A stretch of DNA of 64,000 nt from Nitrospinaceae bacterium (GTDB lineage Bacteria > Nitrospinota > Nitrospinia > Nitrospinales > Nitrospinaceae), in contig JAJDBJ010000065.1 in assembly GCA_029261395.1 (NCBI GenBank), positions 50,991-114,990 of the forward strand, in the 5' to 3' direction. Under the pieces are notes generated by a model. The model was given only the letters and a program-made list of their open reading frames with translations, ran no database searches and was not told where the DNA came from. Within the stretch, counting starts at the first letter, position 1. Each line of letters begins with the position of its first letter. Both the position numbers and the translations under genes were made by a program. Positions 26,371-35,211 of this stretch are shown piece after piece.

Positions 26371-27492
26371 TTAAAGCCCGGCGGATTCGTAGGAGTCGCT
26401 GACGTTTTTGATGCGCAGTTTGCGGCGCAGGGCGGCGAATCCCTCCGACGCGGTTTTGCCGAGGGTCGATTGATAGACCGGTCGTTGGGCGAGGCGGGCG
26501 GTCTTGGGTTTTTGCAGATAAAAGGAAGCGTCCAGCGGGCTGATCCAGCCTCCCGCCGGGTACAGCCATTTCAAATTGAGTTTTTCCTTTTGCGCAGTTT
26601 TCTGCAGATGATCCGCCACCCGTCGTATTTCCTGCAGGTCGTCTTTCAAATGCAGGCCGCGTTCCGGGATTTTGATCAGAGGAACAATCCCCTGTTTCGA
26701 GAGGGCGGTGATCTTTTCCAACAGCGGTTGCGGATGTTGGCAATCCAGCACCAACTCGGTGGACACGGTGCCGGGGCCGAACACATCCGCCGCATACTCG
26801 AGGCCCTTCATGCCCTGTTTGGCGGAAGTCGCGGGTTGCAGTGATCCGTTTGCATCGTATTGTTCCAGCGGAAAGGAAATCAAATCCACCCCCGCCGCGT
26901 AAAATGAATCGATCACTCCCAAATCATCCGGCGGGAATCCGCGCAGGGCGACGAACGTCCGGAAATTTTTCTTGATGTTTTGCACCAGCGGCGCGAGTCG
27001 TGAAAATCCCCGGTCCTTTTCCGTGCAATGGTCCATGTTGATCTGCACCAGATCCGACACGCCTTCCTGAAACGCGGCGCGGATGAGGCTCACTGTGTCT
27101 TTCAGGCTGAGGTTCAACTGGCGCGTGTCGTCTTCCAGGTTCAGGTTGACGTTGAGGCAGTACCCGTCGAGTTGCAGGCATGCCGATGCCGGGTTGCGCG
27201 ACGCTTGCGGATCCTTTAGGAATTGAGGCGCGGGTATCACGCCAACTTCCAGGGGGCCGGATTCTGCTTCCAGAGTTACTTTATTTGGATCGGCATGGAT
27301 CAGGACGGCGACGCTCTTGTCCGGGTTCACCCGCGCGCGCACGAAAAAATCCTCCGCCAGCGACAAGACGATACTCTGCCCGTCGCCGTCCGGAAAAATT
27401 CCCGGCGCGACGAGGTCGTGGCTCCGCACGTTTTGGGCAAAGGCGATGCCCCGGTGCAGGAGTTCCAGTTTGAGTTGTCCCAGTGTGTTCAT
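26371..27492 (-). CDS. Radical-SAM-like barrel protein without the Cys cluster motif
   Basis: 373 residues. The middle and end look like a TIM-barrel of the BioB/ThiH/HmdB type: VSDLVQINMDHC near residue 147, GVDLISFPLEQY near 203, then GMKGLEYAADVFGPGTVSTELVLD near 230, GIVPLIKIPERG near 272. In those families GLE/ALE-x-A-x-x-VFG and GVIP follow the SAM site. The place where CxxxCxxC would be expected (LDGYCLNVNLNLEDD, near 108) has a single Cys, so no standard cluster can form. The gene follows mpl by one base (stop, one base, ATG) and precedes the intact radical SAM gene by 112 bases, on the same strand. Function unknown; it might be an accessory or a converted enzyme. Confidence 0.55.
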   Translation of the reverse strand: MNTLGQLKLELLHRGIAFAQNVRSHDLVAPGIFPDGDGQSIVLSLAEDFFVRARVNPDKSVAVLIHADPNKVTLEAESGPLEVGVIPAPQFLKDPQASRNPASACLQLDGYCLNVNLNLEDDTRQLNLSLKDTVSLIRAAFQEGVSDLVQINMDHCTEKDRGFSRLAPLVQNIKKNFRTFVALRGFPPDDLGVIDSFYAAGVDLISFPLEQYDANGSLQPATSAKQGMKGLEYAADVFGPGTVSTELVLDCQHPQPLLEKITALSKQGIVPLIKIPERGLHLKDDLQEIRRVADHLQKTAQKEKLNLKWLYPAGGWISPLDASFYLQKPKTARLAQRPVYQSTLGKTASEGFAALRRKLRIKNVSDSYESAGL

Positions 27493-27493
27493 G

Positions 27494-28897
27494 TTATAAC
27501 CGGTCCAGCAGTTTTTGGTGAATGCCGTCGAATCCGCCGGAGGACATGATCATCACCACGTCACCCGGCTGTTGATGCTCGGCAATATAATTAACAATCT
27601 CTTCCACTGTCGGGAAGAAATGGGCCTCGCGTCCTTGAGCCCGGATCGTTGCCACGACTTGTTTCGGATCGAGCCGTTCCTCCTCCTGCAATTTATCCGG
27701 CGCGAACAGATCGGCGATGATGGTCTGGTCCGCCAGCCTGAAACTGTCCGGCAACGATTGCTCGAACACCTTGCGCCGCGAGGTTGCCGAACGCGGCTCG
27801 AACACCGCCCAGATGCGATGCCCCGGCCAGGCGTCTTTCGCCCCTTCCAGCGTCAGGTGGATCGCGGTGGGATGGTGCGCGAAATCGTCGATCACCGTCA
27901 CCCCGTTTTTTTCTCCGACCACTTCCTGACGGCGTTTGATACCTTTAAAACTTTTGAGCCCTTCCGCGACGGCGTCAGCCGACAAGCCGCACTTGAGGGC
28001 CATGGCCGTTACTGCGGCTGAGTTGAGGATGTTGTGCCGCCCGATCATCGGCAGGTGAAACTGTCCCACCGCTTTGCCTTTGTGGTTCAGCGTAAACCGG
28101 CCGTGCCCGTCCTCGAACTTGTAATCAGCGACCTGCCAGTCGGCCTGCTCCGAAAACCCGTAAGTCTCCACTTCGCATGGGGCGCTGTTAATGACATCTT
28201 TCGTGTTTTGATCGGAAAATTCAACCAAAAGAAAACCTTTTGGGTCGATTATCTTCATAAACTTCCGAAACGCCTCTTTAATATGGTCGAGATCCCGGTA
28301 GATATCGGCGTGATCGAATTCGATACTCGTCAGAATCGCCGCGTAAGGCCGGTAATGCAGAAATTTTGGCCCCTTGTCGAAGAAGGCCGTATCGTACTCG
28401 TCGCCTTCGGAGACGAACCAGTCGCCCCCCGGCAGTTTGTGATTCGTGTCGAAATTCTTGAGCCAGCCGCCGACCATGAAGCCGGGTTTCTGCCCGCAGG
28501 CTTCGAACACCCAGCTCAGCATGGCAGAGGTGGTGGTTTTGCCGTGCGTGCCGGTGACCACCAGCGATTTACGCCCCTCCAGGAAAAACCGCGACAACGC
28601 CTGCGGCATGGAGATATACGGGATGCCCGTAGACTGCACCGCCAGCACCTCCTCGTTGTCCTTCGACACCGCGTTGCCGACGACCACCAGGTCGATCTCA
28701 TCGGTGATGTTTTCCTTTTTGTAGCCGGGTTTGATGGCGATCCCGGCGTTTTCCAGCAGGGTGCTCATCGGGGGATAGACGTTGGCGTCCGACCCGGTCA
28801 CACGGTATCCGGCCTTTTGCAGGAGCCCGGCGAGGGAGGCCATGCCGGTCCCGCAAATGGCGATAATGTATATGGTTTTAATCTCTTTGGAATCCAT
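27494..28897 (-). CDS. mpl: UDP-MurNAc:tripeptide ligase Mpl
   Basis: 467 residues from the ATG at 28897. The order of motifs is that of Mur ligases of the Mpl branch: ICGTGMASLAGLLQKAGYRVTGSD at the N terminus, the ATP loop VTGTHGKTTTSAM near residue 115, SEGDEYDTAFFDKGPKF near 160, IEFDHADIY near 190, IDDFAHHPTAI near 335 and EPRSATSRR near 365. Mpl joins recovered L-Ala-gamma-D-Glu-meso-Dap to UDP-MurNAc in murein recycling. A strong promoter overlaps the in-frame TTG at 28936, so the ATG at 28897 is the likely start, with a leader of only about four bases. It heads a two-gene unit with the radical-SAM-like barrel gene. Confidence 0.92.
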   Translation of the reverse strand: MDSKEIKTIYIIAICGTGMASLAGLLQKAGYRVTGSDANVYPPMSTLLENAGIAIKPGYKKENITDEIDLVVVGNAVSKDNEEVLAVQSTGIPYISMPQALSRFFLEGRKSLVVTGTHGKTTTSAMLSWVFEACGQKPGFMVGGWLKNFDTNHKLPGGDWFVSEGDEYDTAFFDKGPKFLHYRPYAAILTSIEFDHADIYRDLDHIKEAFRKFMKIIDPKGFLLVEFSDQNTKDVINSAPCEVETYGFSEQADWQVADYKFEDGHGRFTLNHKGKAVGQFHLPMIGRHNILNSAAVTAMALKCGLSADAVAEGLKSFKGIKRRQEVVGEKNGVTVIDDFAHHPTAIHLTLEGAKDAWPGHRIWAVFEPRSATSRRKVFEQSLPDSFRLADQTIIADLFAPDKLQEEERLDPKQVVATIRAQGREAHFFPTVEEIVNYIAEHQQPGDVVMIMSSGGFDGIHQKLLDRL

Positions 28898-28907
28898 AGG
28901 ACCGATA

Positions 28908-28936
28908 ATTGTAGGTTTTACCGGGGTTAAAGTCAA
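28908..28936 (-). promoter_or_regulatory. Sigma70-type promoter of mpl, near-leaderless
   Basis: TTGACT (28931-28936), a 17-base spacer and TACAAT (28908-28913). The -10 box ends ten bases before the mpl ATG, so the predicted first transcribed base is about 28901. No Shine-Dalgarno sequence lies between. Confidence 0.75.
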
Positions 28937-29022
28937 ATGGGGGATTTAGGGTTGGAGAGGAATTTGAACCACCGATGAACACAGATGGACACCGATAAGT
29001 TCCCATTTCAGGGTCATGATTT

Positions 29023-29112
29023 AAAACATAGATCCTTCGTCGCCGTTGGCTCCTCAGGATGACAATATATGTCTTTCTGTCATTCTGAGCGCAAGCGAAG
29101 AATCTGTGTTTT
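29023..29112. repeat. Palindromic intergenic repeat, family A copy 3
   Basis: The cleanest copy. End arms of 17 bases (29023-29039 and 29096-29112) match in inverted orientation at 15 of 17 positions, and inner arms CTCAGGATGAC / GTCATTCTGAG also pair. The centre is AT-rich (AATATATGTCTTTCT). Directly upstream (about 28968-29000) is a second common motif of the type ACCGATGAACACAGATG, also seen near 36303. Confidence 0.8.
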
Positions 29113-29133
29113 AAGGTATATTGGCCTGCGTGT

Positions 29134-29778
29134 TCAGTGAATGAATTGCTTCAGTTCTGTGAGATCGTCGATGATCCAATTGGGTTGGGCGGTCTCCAGC
29201 GATGCCCGTCCGGCGTGGCCGTAGGTGATGCCGCAGGTTGGGACGCCCGCTCGCTTGCCGGTCTCAATGTCCACCAGGCTGTCGCCGATCATCAGTGCTT
29301 CTTCCGGGCGCACGTTATGTTGTTGCAGGATGTGGTGGAGTCCGCCGGGATCGGGTTTTTTCTCGGGCATGAGGTCGCCGCCGATGATGGTCGAAAAGGG
29401 AGCGCGGCAGTCGAGCGCGTCCAGAATCTGGGTGATGAAGCGGGTGGGTTTGTTGGACAGGATGGTGTTTTCTTTGTGGGCAAAATGTTCGAGGATCGCG
29501 CGGCAGTTCGGGAACAGGTCGGTCTGGTCCATCAGGTGTTCTTCGTAATGCCGCATGAAGGCATCGATGGCGCGGGGCAGGTCGTCGCACTCCGTTCCCT
29601 CCAGCGAGCGGGCCATCAGGTGGTTCACGCCCTTGCCGATGAAGGTGGACAGAGTTTCCCGGTCGAGTGTTCTGAGGTTCAATTCCGTCAACGTCCGGTT
29701 GACCGAATCGACGATATCTTTTTTGGTATCGACCAGCGTGCCGTCGAAATCGAACACCAGCAATTGGAAAGAAGTCAT
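29134..29778 (-). CDS. HAD-family phosphatase, phosphoglycolate phosphatase-like
   Basis: 214 residues from the ATG at 29778; a TTG seven codons upstream is also in frame. HAD motif I is VFDFDGTLVDT (residues about 8-18), motif II ILSNKP near 108, the Lys in MPEKKPDPGG near 143, and motif III MIGDSLVDIETGKRAG near 165. A helical cap with FIGKGVNHLM follows motif I, as in Gph. Such enzymes remove phosphate from 2-phosphoglycolate or other small phosphoesters. It is followed on the same strand... upstream by the small lipoprotein gene, 41 bases away. Confidence 0.85.
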   Translation of the reverse strand: MTSFQLLVFDFDGTLVDTKKDIVDSVNRTLTELNLRTLDRETLSTFIGKGVNHLMARSLEGTECDDLPRAIDAFMRHYEEHLMDQTDLFPNCRAILEHFAHKENTILSNKPTRFITQILDALDCRAPFSTIIGGDLMPEKKPDPGGLHHILQQHNVRPEEALMIGDSLVDIETGKRAGVPTCGITYGHAGRASLETAQPNWIIDDLTELKQFIH

Positions 29779-29819
29779 AAGATCAATGTCAGAAGCCAAT
29801 CAACGGGCGCGGGGTCCGC

Positions 29820-30128
29820 TCAATCCATGTTGGAGGCGTACCGGTAGGCCCGGACGATATGGTCCTGATCGAACAGGATGACCAGTTCTTTGGACTTGTC
29901 CTTGCCGATAGATTGCCAGGTGTCAAATTGGTACGTCCACATGGGATTGCCGTTACGCACGCCTTCCTTGAAGGCGACGCCGAACCAGTCGAGGACTTGC
30001 AATTGGGTGGTGACGCCGTTTTGAATCTCATCGACATGGGCCACGGGGAAATTTCTGCCCGTCGATGAGCATCCGGTCAGAACCAGCGTGATGAACAATG
30101 CGGCAAAGAGGGAAACCAAACGCTTCAT
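29820..30128 (-). CDS. BamE/SmpA-like small lipoprotein
   Basis: 102 residues. A lipoprotein signal is visible, with the lipobox LTGC at residues 17-20. The mature part (VDEIQNGVTTQLQVLDWFG, then PMWTYQFD and KELVILFDQDHIVRAY) follows the SmpA/OmlA pattern, in which a helix pair packs on a three-strand sheet. BamE helps assemble outer membrane proteins, but many paralogues of this fold have other roles. A GGAGG box lies six bases before the ATG. It probably shares a transcript with the phosphatase gene downstream. Confidence 0.75.
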   Translation of the reverse strand: MKRLVSLFAALFITLVLTGCSSTGRNFPVAHVDEIQNGVTTQLQVLDWFGVAFKEGVRNGNPMWTYQFDTWQSIGKDKSKELVILFDQDHIVRAYRYASNMD

Positions 30129-30366
30129 ACCAAACCTCCATGGATAGGGATTGAATATTTTTTCGCAAACCTGTACAAGAATAAAGTTAAACGCAGTAGT
30201 CTGTCTGCGACGATAACTTATTGACCGCGCCTTGACGTTTCAACAAAATCGGCACCTCCTGCCCGGAGGGGAAACGGGCTGATCCTTGACCTCAAAAGAA
30301 TATCACTGGGCGCAATTCAATATTCAGCTACGTCGCTACGTCGGAGTTTACCAAATTGGAGTGCAA

Positions 30367-31437
30367 ATGTGTAACCTGTCCATAGCCCTTTCGAAAAGTC
30401 GTTTTTGTGCGCTGATTTTATGGGTCTTATTCATTTGGGCCAGTGCCGGGTGTGTTTCTGATCCGGGTACTTCCGGGCAGGAGAATTTTTATTCTCCGCA
30501 AGAGGTCCAACCCTCTGCTCCCGCAATGGCGATACCCGACGGCTACGTCGAGTCCATTCCCCCTTTACCGAAAAAAGGCTACCTGCTCAAGGAGTTGGCG
30601 AAGGACGTTTATTTTTTTTCGAACGGCGTCTACAACACGATGTTCATCGTGACTTCGGAGGGGGTGATTCTCGCCGATCCCATTCGCGGTTCCGGGCCAA
30701 TGATAAAGAAGGCCATGCAGGAGGTGACGGCGTTTCCTGTGAAAATTTTGATTTATACCCACCCGCATCTGGATCATATCGGCGACGCGTCCCTGTTCGC
30801 AGAAAACGGCGTCCAGATTATCGCGCACAAGGAAACGCAGAAATTTTTGCAGAGATACAAAGACCCGGCGCGTCCCGTGCCGCACATCACCTTTGGCGAA
30901 AAGTCGGTTGTCGAGCTGGGCGGCGTGCGGGTTGATTTGATTTATCCAGGCGATGGACACGGCAAGGGCAATAGTATGATCTACCTGCCGCAGAAAAAGA
31001 TACTCATGTTCGTCGATGTGGCTACGCCGAAATCGGTGCCGTTCAAGAATTTTTCGACGGTCGATATCTACAGTCAGATCGTCGGATTGAAACGCGCCCT
31101 GCAATTGGATTTCGAAACCTATGTCGCCGGGCACCTGCACCGTCCCGGCAAGCGCAGTGAAATGGAGGAAGTGTTGAAGTATTACCTGGCCTCCAAACGC
31201 GCCAATGCGGCGGCGATGCGGCGGGTCAATATTGGTGAGGTGATGCGGAAGTCGCAATCGAAAGATATCGAGCGCAAGATAGGGGAATACTACGAGGCGG
31301 TGGCGGAGGAGTGTTATCGTTTGTTGAAGCCGGAATGGAAACCTCGCCTGATGGGGTTCGAAGCCTTCGCCCGCGGTCACTGCGACACATGGACCGCTTT
31401 CCACCGCACCCATAAAGCCCCGGGCCATGCCCGGTGA
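30367..31437 (+). CDS. Metallo-beta-lactamase-fold lipoprotein
   Basis: 356 residues from the ATG, which has GGAG five bases upstream; the frame is open for 27 codons more. Residues 1-24 form a lipoprotein signal with lipobox SAGC. The MBL zinc motif is YTHPHLDHIGD (HxHxDH), about 113-123, with a further His in PGDGHGKGNSMIYL and AGHLHRPG near the end. Unlike most MBL proteins, the strand before the motif begins FSNGVYNTMFIVTSEGVILADP, as in the quinoprotein-relay and SoxH-like groups. It is probably a periplasmic or outer-membrane hydrolase; the substrate is unknown. Confidence 0.8.
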   Translation: MCNLSIALSKSRFCALILWVLFIWASAGCVSDPGTSGQENFYSPQEVQPSAPAMAIPDGYVESIPPLPKKGYLLKELAKDVYFFSNGVYNTMFIVTSEGVILADPIRGSGPMIKKAMQEVTAFPVKILIYTHPHLDHIGDASLFAENGVQIIAHKETQKFLQRYKDPARPVPHITFGEKSVVELGGVRVDLIYPGDGHGKGNSMIYLPQKKILMFVDVATPKSVPFKNFSTVDIYSQIVGLKRALQLDFETYVAGHLHRPGKRSEMEEVLKYYLASKRANAAAMRRVNIGEVMRKSQSKDIERKIGEYYEAVAEECYRLLKPEWKPRLMGFEAFARGHCDTWTAFHRTHKAPGHAR

Positions 31438-31589
31438 GAATTTCGCCGGTGCGTAGAATTGCACATGCACCGATACCTTCGCCAGCCAAGTTTTTGGATT
31501 ACTAGCGGAGGTACTCCGCCGGGCCACCCGGGTGGTACAATTTCAGGGAGTGGGTTTTCCTGATTTCAACTGGATAGAGGAGATTTCTC

Positions 31590-32006
31590 ATGGATGACAA
31601 AGAACGCATCGGTCTATCACTTTTTACATTACGCCTTGGGGTTTTTTTGGTCATGGCGGTCTGGACTGCCGACAAGTTTCTTAATCCCGGGCACGCCGCC
31701 GCAGTTTACGAGCATTTTTATTTCTTCAGTAAAGAGTTTGCCGAATCTTCCATGATTTTCATTGCAGTGGTTGAATGTGTGATCCTGTTGGCCTTTATAG
31801 CCGGATTTCAAAAGCGAATCACTTACGGGTTGGTCTTTGTCCTTCATGGGGTTTCGACATTATCCTCCTGGAAGATTTACCTGGATCCCTTTGCGAGTCC
31901 CAATCTTCTGTTTTGGGCCGCCTGGCCGATGCTGGCCGCCTGCTTTACGCTTTACCTGTTGCGCGATTTAGATACCAAATGTACGCTCCAGTCCAAATTG
32001 GTTTGA
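31590..32006 (+). CDS. DoxX/MauE-like membrane protein
   Basis: 138 residues with four hydrophobic segments (about 11-30, 53-74, 79-95 and 104-125). The start LRLGVFLVMAVWTADKFLNPG fits the DoxX-like family, which has a conserved Arg at the head of the first helix and Lys-Phe after it. Proteins of this group are often partners of redox enzymes, but no function can be fixed here. A GAGGAG box lies seven bases before the ATG. It is 150 bases after the MBL lipoprotein gene. Confidence 0.65.
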   Translation: MDDKERIGLSLFTLRLGVFLVMAVWTADKFLNPGHAAAVYEHFYFFSKEFAESSMIFIAVVECVILLAFIAGFQKRITYGLVFVLHGVSTLSSWKIYLDPFASPNLLFWAAWPMLAACFTLYLLRDLDTKCTLQSKLV

Positions 32007-32025
32007 TACCCTACCTGCTTATAAT

Positions 32026-32055
32026 TTGTAAGGTTTGAAACATTTTCTATACAAT
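32026..32055 (+). promoter_or_regulatory. Possible promoter of the ALS-ALDH-DUF5069 genes
   Basis: TTGTAA (32026-32031), an 18-base spacer and TACAAT (32050-32055). It would give a leader of about 58 bases before the acetolactate synthase-type gene. Confidence 0.4.
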
Positions 32056-32119
32056 ACACACGTAACAATTTTAGTTTCGAGTTGTTTCCTTTATTGCATA
32101 AAATAGGAAAGGTGTTGCC

Positions 32120-33760
32120 ATGAAAGCGTCTGATCTTTTTGTCCGGTCTTTGGAGCAGGAAGGCGTCGAATATATTTTTGGTGTGCCGGGGGAGGAAAAC
32201 CTGGATTTGCTGGAGTCCTTGCGCACTTCAAAAATCAAGTTGATCCTGACGCGTCACGAACAGGGGGCGGGTTTCATGGCCGCCACCTGCGGTCGACTCA
32301 CGGGCAAGGTGGGCGTCTGTCTGGCCACACTGGGACCGGGGGCGACCAATCTGGTGACGGCCGGAGCCTACGCGCAGTTGGGTGCCATGCCGATGCTGAT
32401 GATCTCCGGACAGAAGCCCATCCTGAAAAGCAAGCAGGGCCGCTTTCAGATTATCGATGTCATTGAGATGATGAAGCCGATTACCAAGTTCACCAAACAA
32501 ATCGTGCATGGTAACAGTATCCCGGTGCTGGTGCGGGAAGCGGTACGCGTGGCCGAGGAAGAGCGGCCGGGCGCTGTCCATCTGGAATTGCCGGAGGACA
32601 TTGCCGCCGAGGAGTGTACCACTAGTCCTTATCCGGTCATGCAGGCCCGGCGGGCACAATCCGATGAAGCGGTGATCCATCAGGCGGTCGCCATGATCCG
32701 CGCCGCCAAAATGCCGCTTCTGCTCATCGGTGCCGGAGCCAACCGCAACCGGACGTGCAAAGCCTTGCGTCAATTGGTCGACAATACGGGGATGTACTTT
32801 TTTAATACGCAGATGGGCAAAGGCGTGATCGATGAGCGGCATCCGCAGTTTCTCGGCACGGCGGCGCTTTCCGCTCATGATTACCTGCACTACGCGATCG
32901 ACCGCGCCGACCTGATTATCAATGTCGGTCACGACGTGATTGAAAAGCCGCCCTTCTTCATGGAGGAAGGCGGGTCGAAAGTCATTCACATCAATTATTT
33001 TTCCGCCAAGGTCGATGAAGTGTATTTCCCGCAGGTGGAAGTGGTGGGCGACATCGCCGGAAGTGTCGAGCGTCTGGGTACCCAACTCAAAACAATGCAG
33101 CAATGGGATTTCGATTATTTTGAACGTGTCAAAAAAGAGATCGAACTGCACGTGGAAGAAAGAAGTAAAGACGCGCACTATCCCATTATTCCCCAGCATT
33201 TGGTGGCGCAAGTGCGGAACGCCATGCCGGATGACGGCATCATCACTCTCGATAACGGCATCTACAAAATCTGGTTTGCCCGCAATTACAAAGCCTATTC
33301 CACCAACACGGTACTGCTCGACAACGCGCTGGCCACCATGGGGGCGGGACTGCCCTCGGCGATGGCCGCCAAGATCGTTCACCCGGATAAAAAAGTCATG
33401 GCCGTTTGCGGCGACGGCGGGTTTATGATGAATTCGCAGGAAATGGAAACGGCGGTCCGACTGAAGCTGGACTTGGTGGTTCTCATCCTGCGCGACAACG
33501 CTTACGGGATGATCAAGTGGAAGCAGGCGGGAATGGGGTTCAAGGATTTTGGGCTGGATTATGGCAATCCGGATTTCGTGAAATATGCCCAGGCTTATGG
33601 TGCCGAGGGACACCGTTTGGAATCCACCGATCAACTTGCGGGTTGCCTGAAAAAATGCCTGGAGGCTCCCGGTGTGCACCTCGTTGAAGTTCCCGTCGAT
33701 TATTCCGAGAACGAGCGGGTATTGATCGAAGAGTTGAAGTCGAAAACCCGTATCTTATAA
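32120..33760 (+). CDS. Acetolactate synthase-type thiamine diphosphate enzyme
   Basis: 546 residues. FGVPGEENLDLLESL at the N terminus, the catalytic Glu in TRHEQGAGFMAA near residue 49, and the thiamine diphosphate motif CGDGGFMMNSQEMET...DNAYGM (about 431-468) are visible. The family condenses two pyruvates to acetolactate. No small regulatory subunit (ilvH-like) gene is adjacent; instead an aldehyde dehydrogenase gene follows after 26 bases. That pairing is common and points to a catabolic or aldehyde-linked role more than to branched-chain amino acid synthesis; this is inferred from context. A strong AGGAAAGG box precedes the ATG. Confidence 0.85.
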   Translation: MKASDLFVRSLEQEGVEYIFGVPGEENLDLLESLRTSKIKLILTRHEQGAGFMAATCGRLTGKVGVCLATLGPGATNLVTAGAYAQLGAMPMLMISGQKPILKSKQGRFQIIDVIEMMKPITKFTKQIVHGNSIPVLVREAVRVAEEERPGAVHLELPEDIAAEECTTSPYPVMQARRAQSDEAVIHQAVAMIRAAKMPLLLIGAGANRNRTCKALRQLVDNTGMYFFNTQMGKGVIDERHPQFLGTAALSAHDYLHYAIDRADLIINVGHDVIEKPPFFMEEGGSKVIHINYFSAKVDEVYFPQVEVVGDIAGSVERLGTQLKTMQQWDFDYFERVKKEIELHVEERSKDAHYPIIPQHLVAQVRNAMPDDGIITLDNGIYKIWFARNYKAYSTNTVLLDNALATMGAGLPSAMAAKIVHPDKKVMAVCGDGGFMMNSQEMETAVRLKLDLVVLILRDNAYGMIKWKQAGMGFKDFGLDYGNPDFVKYAQAYGAEGHRLESTDQLAGCLKKCLEAPGVHLVEVPVDYSENERVLIEELKSKTRIL

Positions 33761-33786
33761 ATTATTCATTCGAGTAGGAGCTATTG

Positions 33787-35181
33787 ATGCCGGAACCCCT
33801 TAAAGTGCTTTCCCCGTTCGACGGTCACCTGATTTCGGAAATTGCATGGGACGACGCCAATAAGCTGAAGCACATGCTGGCCACGGCCCATCAGTTGACG
33901 GAGAATCCGGATAACGTCATTCCCGCTCCACAACGCATCGCTATTCTCGAAAAGACGGCGAATCTGGTTGAAGCCCAATCAGAAGAATTCGCCCTGCAGG
34001 CGGCAGAAGAAGGCGGCAAGCCGCTGACTGATTCGCGCGTTGAGCTGGTCCGCGCGGTGGAGGGTATCCGGGAAGCGGCGCGCTCCATCCGTCAACTGAC
34101 GGGCCGTGAGATTCCCATGAACCTGACCGACTCGTCCATGAACCGCATGGCCACTACCCGGCGCGAGCCGATCGGGGTTGTGGCGGCGGTGAGTGCGTTC
34201 AACCATCCATTCAATCTGATCGTTCACCAGGTGATCCCGGCTGTAGCGACAGGGTGCCCGGTGATTGTGAAGCCGGCGTTGACCACCCCTCTATCGTGTT
34301 TCAATCTCGTCAACTGCCTGTACGAAGCCGGGCTTCCAAAAGAATGGTGTCATGTTCTGGTGTGCGACAACGAGGTGGCCGAAAAACTGGTGACCGATTC
34401 CCGTATTGCATTTTTTTCTTTCATCGGTTCGGCTAAAGTGGGCTGGCATTTGCGCTCCCAGCTGGCACCCGGGACCCGATGTACTCTGGAACACGGCGGT
34501 GCGGCTCCCGTTATTATGGATGCCGATGCGGATGTGGCAGACGCTCTGCCGTTGCTGGCGAAGGGGGGCTTCTATCATGCCGGGCAGGTCTGTGTGTCCG
34601 TGCAACGGGTATTCGCGCATGAATCCATCGTTAAGGACGTGGCCGATGGATTGGCCGATATCGCAAAAAAAATGGTGGTGGGTGATCCCACCCATGCCGA
34701 GACGGAAGTCGGCCCTCTCATATTGGAGCAGGAAGTGGATCGCGTGGCCGAATGGGTGGAGCAGGCGCAGGCTGCTGGCGCGAAAGTGCTCACCGGAGGC
34801 AATAAATTCGGGGTGACCTGCTATGCGCCGACGGTTTTGCTGAACCCTCCCGATCAGGCGAAAGTGTCGCGTGAGGAAATATTCGGCCCGGTCGTCTGCG
34901 TCTATTCGTTCAAAGATCGTCTGGAGGCGATCAAGCGCGCCAACCAAATTCCCTACTCGTTTCAAGCCGCCGTGTTCACGAAAAACATCGATACCGCACT
35001 CGACTCCGCGAAACGTTTGAACGCCGCCGCTGTCATGGTGAACGATCACACCGCCTTTCGCGTGGACTGGATGCCGTTCGCGGGTCGTAAAGCTTCAGGA
35101 TTGGGTGTCGGCGGCATCCTGCCGACGATGTTGGAAATGACCGAAGAAAAAATGATCGTGTTGCGGTCGCCGGGTCTCTAA
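33787..35181 (+). CDS. Aldehyde dehydrogenase family protein
   Basis: 464 residues from the ATG at 33787, six bases after AGGAG; a TTG codon lies directly before it. The catalytic Cys is in GGFYHAGQVCVSVQR near residue 270. The cofactor-side Asn is in SAFNHPFNL near 137 and the Gly-rich turn in FIGSAKVGWHL near 213. The general-base segment reads LEHGGAAPVI, where most members have LELGGK, so the nearby Leu and Lys are replaced. EIFGPVVCVY near 360 is conserved. It oxidises an aldehyde with NAD(P), perhaps a product linked to the upstream acetolactate synthase-type enzyme. Confidence 0.88.
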   Translation: MPEPLKVLSPFDGHLISEIAWDDANKLKHMLATAHQLTENPDNVIPAPQRIAILEKTANLVEAQSEEFALQAAEEGGKPLTDSRVELVRAVEGIREAARSIRQLTGREIPMNLTDSSMNRMATTRREPIGVVAAVSAFNHPFNLIVHQVIPAVATGCPVIVKPALTTPLSCFNLVNCLYEAGLPKEWCHVLVCDNEVAEKLVTDSRIAFFSFIGSAKVGWHLRSQLAPGTRCTLEHGGAAPVIMDADADVADALPLLAKGGFYHAGQVCVSVQRVFAHESIVKDVADGLADIAKKMVVGDPTHAETEVGPLILEQEVDRVAEWVEQAQAAGAKVLTGGNKFGVTCYAPTVLLNPPDQAKVSREEIFGPVVCVYSFKDRLEAIKRANQIPYSFQAAVFTKNIDTALDSAKRLNAAAVMVNDHTAFRVDWMPFAGRKASGLGVGGILPTMLEMTEEKMIVLRSPGL

Positions 35182-35211
35182 ATATAATCCTCAATTAAAA
35201 AGGAACGGTTC

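Noticed and set aside
28034..28930. 298-codon plus-strand frame opposite mpl
   Set aside because: Antisense shadow of a conserved Mur ligase; it would also cover the mpl promoter.
30565..31527. 320-codon minus-strand frame opposite the metallo-beta-lactamase-fold gene
   Set aside because: Antisense shadow; the plus-strand gene has a lipobox, ribosome site and zinc motif.
32228..33679. 483-codon minus-strand frame opposite the acetolactate synthase-type gene
   Set aside because: Antisense shadow; the plus strand carries intact thiamine diphosphate motifs and a good ribosome site.
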